A stretch of DNA of 64,000 nucleotides from contig CM035414.1 in NCBI GenBank assembly GCA_020310875.1, positions 193,928,653 to 193,992,652 on the forward strand, in the 5' to 3' direction. How positions within the stretch are numbered: position 1 is the stretch's first letter; the number at the start of each line of letters is the position of its first letter. The stretch is from Ceratopteris richardii. Its lineage: Eukaryota; Streptophyta; Polypodiopsida; Polypodiales; Pteridaceae. A program made the position numbers and the translations under genes. Of the stretch, positions 62,910-64,000 are shown piece by piece. Under the pieces are notes generated by a model. The model did no database searches. It saw only the letters and a program-made list of their open reading frames with translations, and had not been told where the DNA came from.

Positions 62910-63870
62910 TTACTTTCTTTGTGGCTTAGATTCATTATGAGCAATGCGTTTCATGTGCTTGACCTTCAGAATAATTATTGTAGTCCCTTCTATTATGGCC
63001 TCTACTGTTATTGTTAAAATTGTGTTCACCTCTGCCTCTATTGCTTCCATATCCACCTCTTCCACTTCCTTACTGGGTCTTCCCATTGAACCAACAATTC
63101 TGAATGGTGTGGTTGGTCTTATCATAGATGGCATAAGGTTGAATATTTTGACCTTTTTTTTGTGCTTTGGTCCTTTCTTCTTCCCTTTCCACTTGCTCTT
63201 GCTTATGAAGTTGGCTTGGAAAATCTCCTCTTCATCTTCTTCCTTCTTCTTGCCTTTCAACTTTTTGTCCTTCTTATCTTTATATAGAGCACTAGTTGAA
63301 TTACCATGATAGGTGTTACCTTCCTTTATGCTATTGTTGGCCTTTTGATTGAAGAGTTTTCCAAGAAAGATGTTGAAGTATAGAGTTTTCACATCCATGA
63401 TGAGATCATAAACTGTGGTAAAGGATTTCCATTGTTTATCACTTTGAATCCCATTGAGAATTTGCCTCATGATATCCTCTTCTTCAATCAACTCCCCAAT
63501 GGATGCTAATTGATCTGCAACCTTCTTCACCTCGATAAAAAACTCTATGATGGTTTGTTTAGGTGTCTTCTTCATTTGGTTGAAATCGTTCTAAAGATGA
63601 TACCTTCTTGCTTTGGTACTAGTAGAAAAAAAAGTCTCTAGGGCATCCCAAGTCTCTTGAGATGTCTTGCATCCTCTAATATGTGGCAATAGAAAGTCAG
63701 TGATAGATTTTAGTATGTACGAACTTGCTTGAGCATCCCTTGCACACCAAAGTGTGAGATTATCTATCTCCTCTTGTGTAGGTCCTCCTTTCGAACTTGG
63801 AATAGGCATAGCTTCATCCCCCCTACAATTCCATAAAGATTTCTACCTTTCAAATAGTCCTCCATTTGGA
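62910..63870 (-). pseudogene. gag region of copia G
   Basis: A UBN2-type capsid (ARDAQASSYILKSITDFLLPHIRGC; later EFFIEVKKVADQLASIGE, MRQILNGI) with a lysine-rich stretch after it and a long, low-complexity tail before the protease. Fossil. Confidence 0.75.
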
Positions 63871-63956
63871 TTTTCCAAGCCACATAGTTTTGTTGATCAA
63901 GCTTCTCAATCATTGAGGGAAAGTTGTCACCCATCTTGATCTAGCTTTGATACCAT

Positions 63957-64000
63957 TGAAAGAACTTGGAGAAGCTTGTAGGAGGTAGAAAAGTGAGTTG
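63957..64000 (-). repeat. Start of the upstream LTR of copia G (cut by window end)
   Basis: TGAAAGAACTTGG begins one base from the primer site; only 44 bases are in view. Confidence 0.65.

Larger units (their letters stand above)
61194..64000 (-). mobile_element. Copia G: Ty1-copia element, broken, leaving the window
   Basis: A Ty1-copia fossil on the minus strand. An LTR begins at 63957 and runs off the window. The primer site (TGGTATCAAAGC) is at 63944-63955. Gag (62910-63870), protease (near 62850-62900, FYIDSRCSNHVAGN), integrase zinc region (62380-62500, MWHKRLAHVNERNLK), integrase core and tail (61818-62300, NPYEAWHGRKPS) and the start of RT (61200-61300) follow. It has a different LTR and gag from A, B and D. 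Broken, with many interruptions. Confidence 0.85.

Overview
This window looks like a piece of a large, repeat-dense land-plant nuclear genome. The plant assignment rests on Ty1-copia and Ty3-gypsy LTR retrotransposons with plant-type primer sites complementary to initiator tRNA-Met (TGGTATCAGAGC and close variants), a plant LINE with a DUF4283-type ORF1, and one plant-specific trihelix transcription factor gene. The species cannot be told from the sequence alone. Apart from the trihelix gene, almost everything is transposon fossil or simple repeat.

Layout. 1-3474: end of a long-LTR, non-coding element (family K, copy K1). 3475-7657: copia element A (minus). 7658-8004: TGTA microsatellite. 8005-19254: chromovirus E (plus), whose left LTR is divided by copia D (plus, about 8351-12957). 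19255-19950: a second TGTA block and unassigned spacer. 19950-24955: the only convincing host gene, a two-domain GT-2-like trihelix factor (CDS 20727-22160), with a CpG-rich leader before it and featureless sequence after it. 24956-26317: LINE fragment (minus). 26318-27711: LTR and copia scraps. 27712-51390: old chromovirus C (minus), opened by copia B (29773-45488) and by the gag-only element J (46601-49537). B's right LTR is itself opened by the large gypsy element M (34570-45360). 51391-59230: a D-family LTR scrap, then copia H (plus), opened by K2 (52126-57959). 59231-61193: chromovirus F of the E family. 61194-64000: copia G (minus), running off the window.

The nesting gives relative ages: C is older than B, B is older than M, C is older than J, and H is older than K2. 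By eye on short samples, LTR pairs agree at roughly 96-97% (K2), 95% (M), 93% (B) and 92% (J). These are reading estimates, not computed values.

I found no new multi-gene system. The most unusual items are the non-coding K family with LTRs over 1.3 kb, the gag-only element J with a polyglutamine tract, the C-rich/G-rich higher-order tandem arrays that make up most of M's LTRs, and the matching flanks and inverted LTR end around E. In the host gene, a GC-rich dyad lies in the presumed leader.
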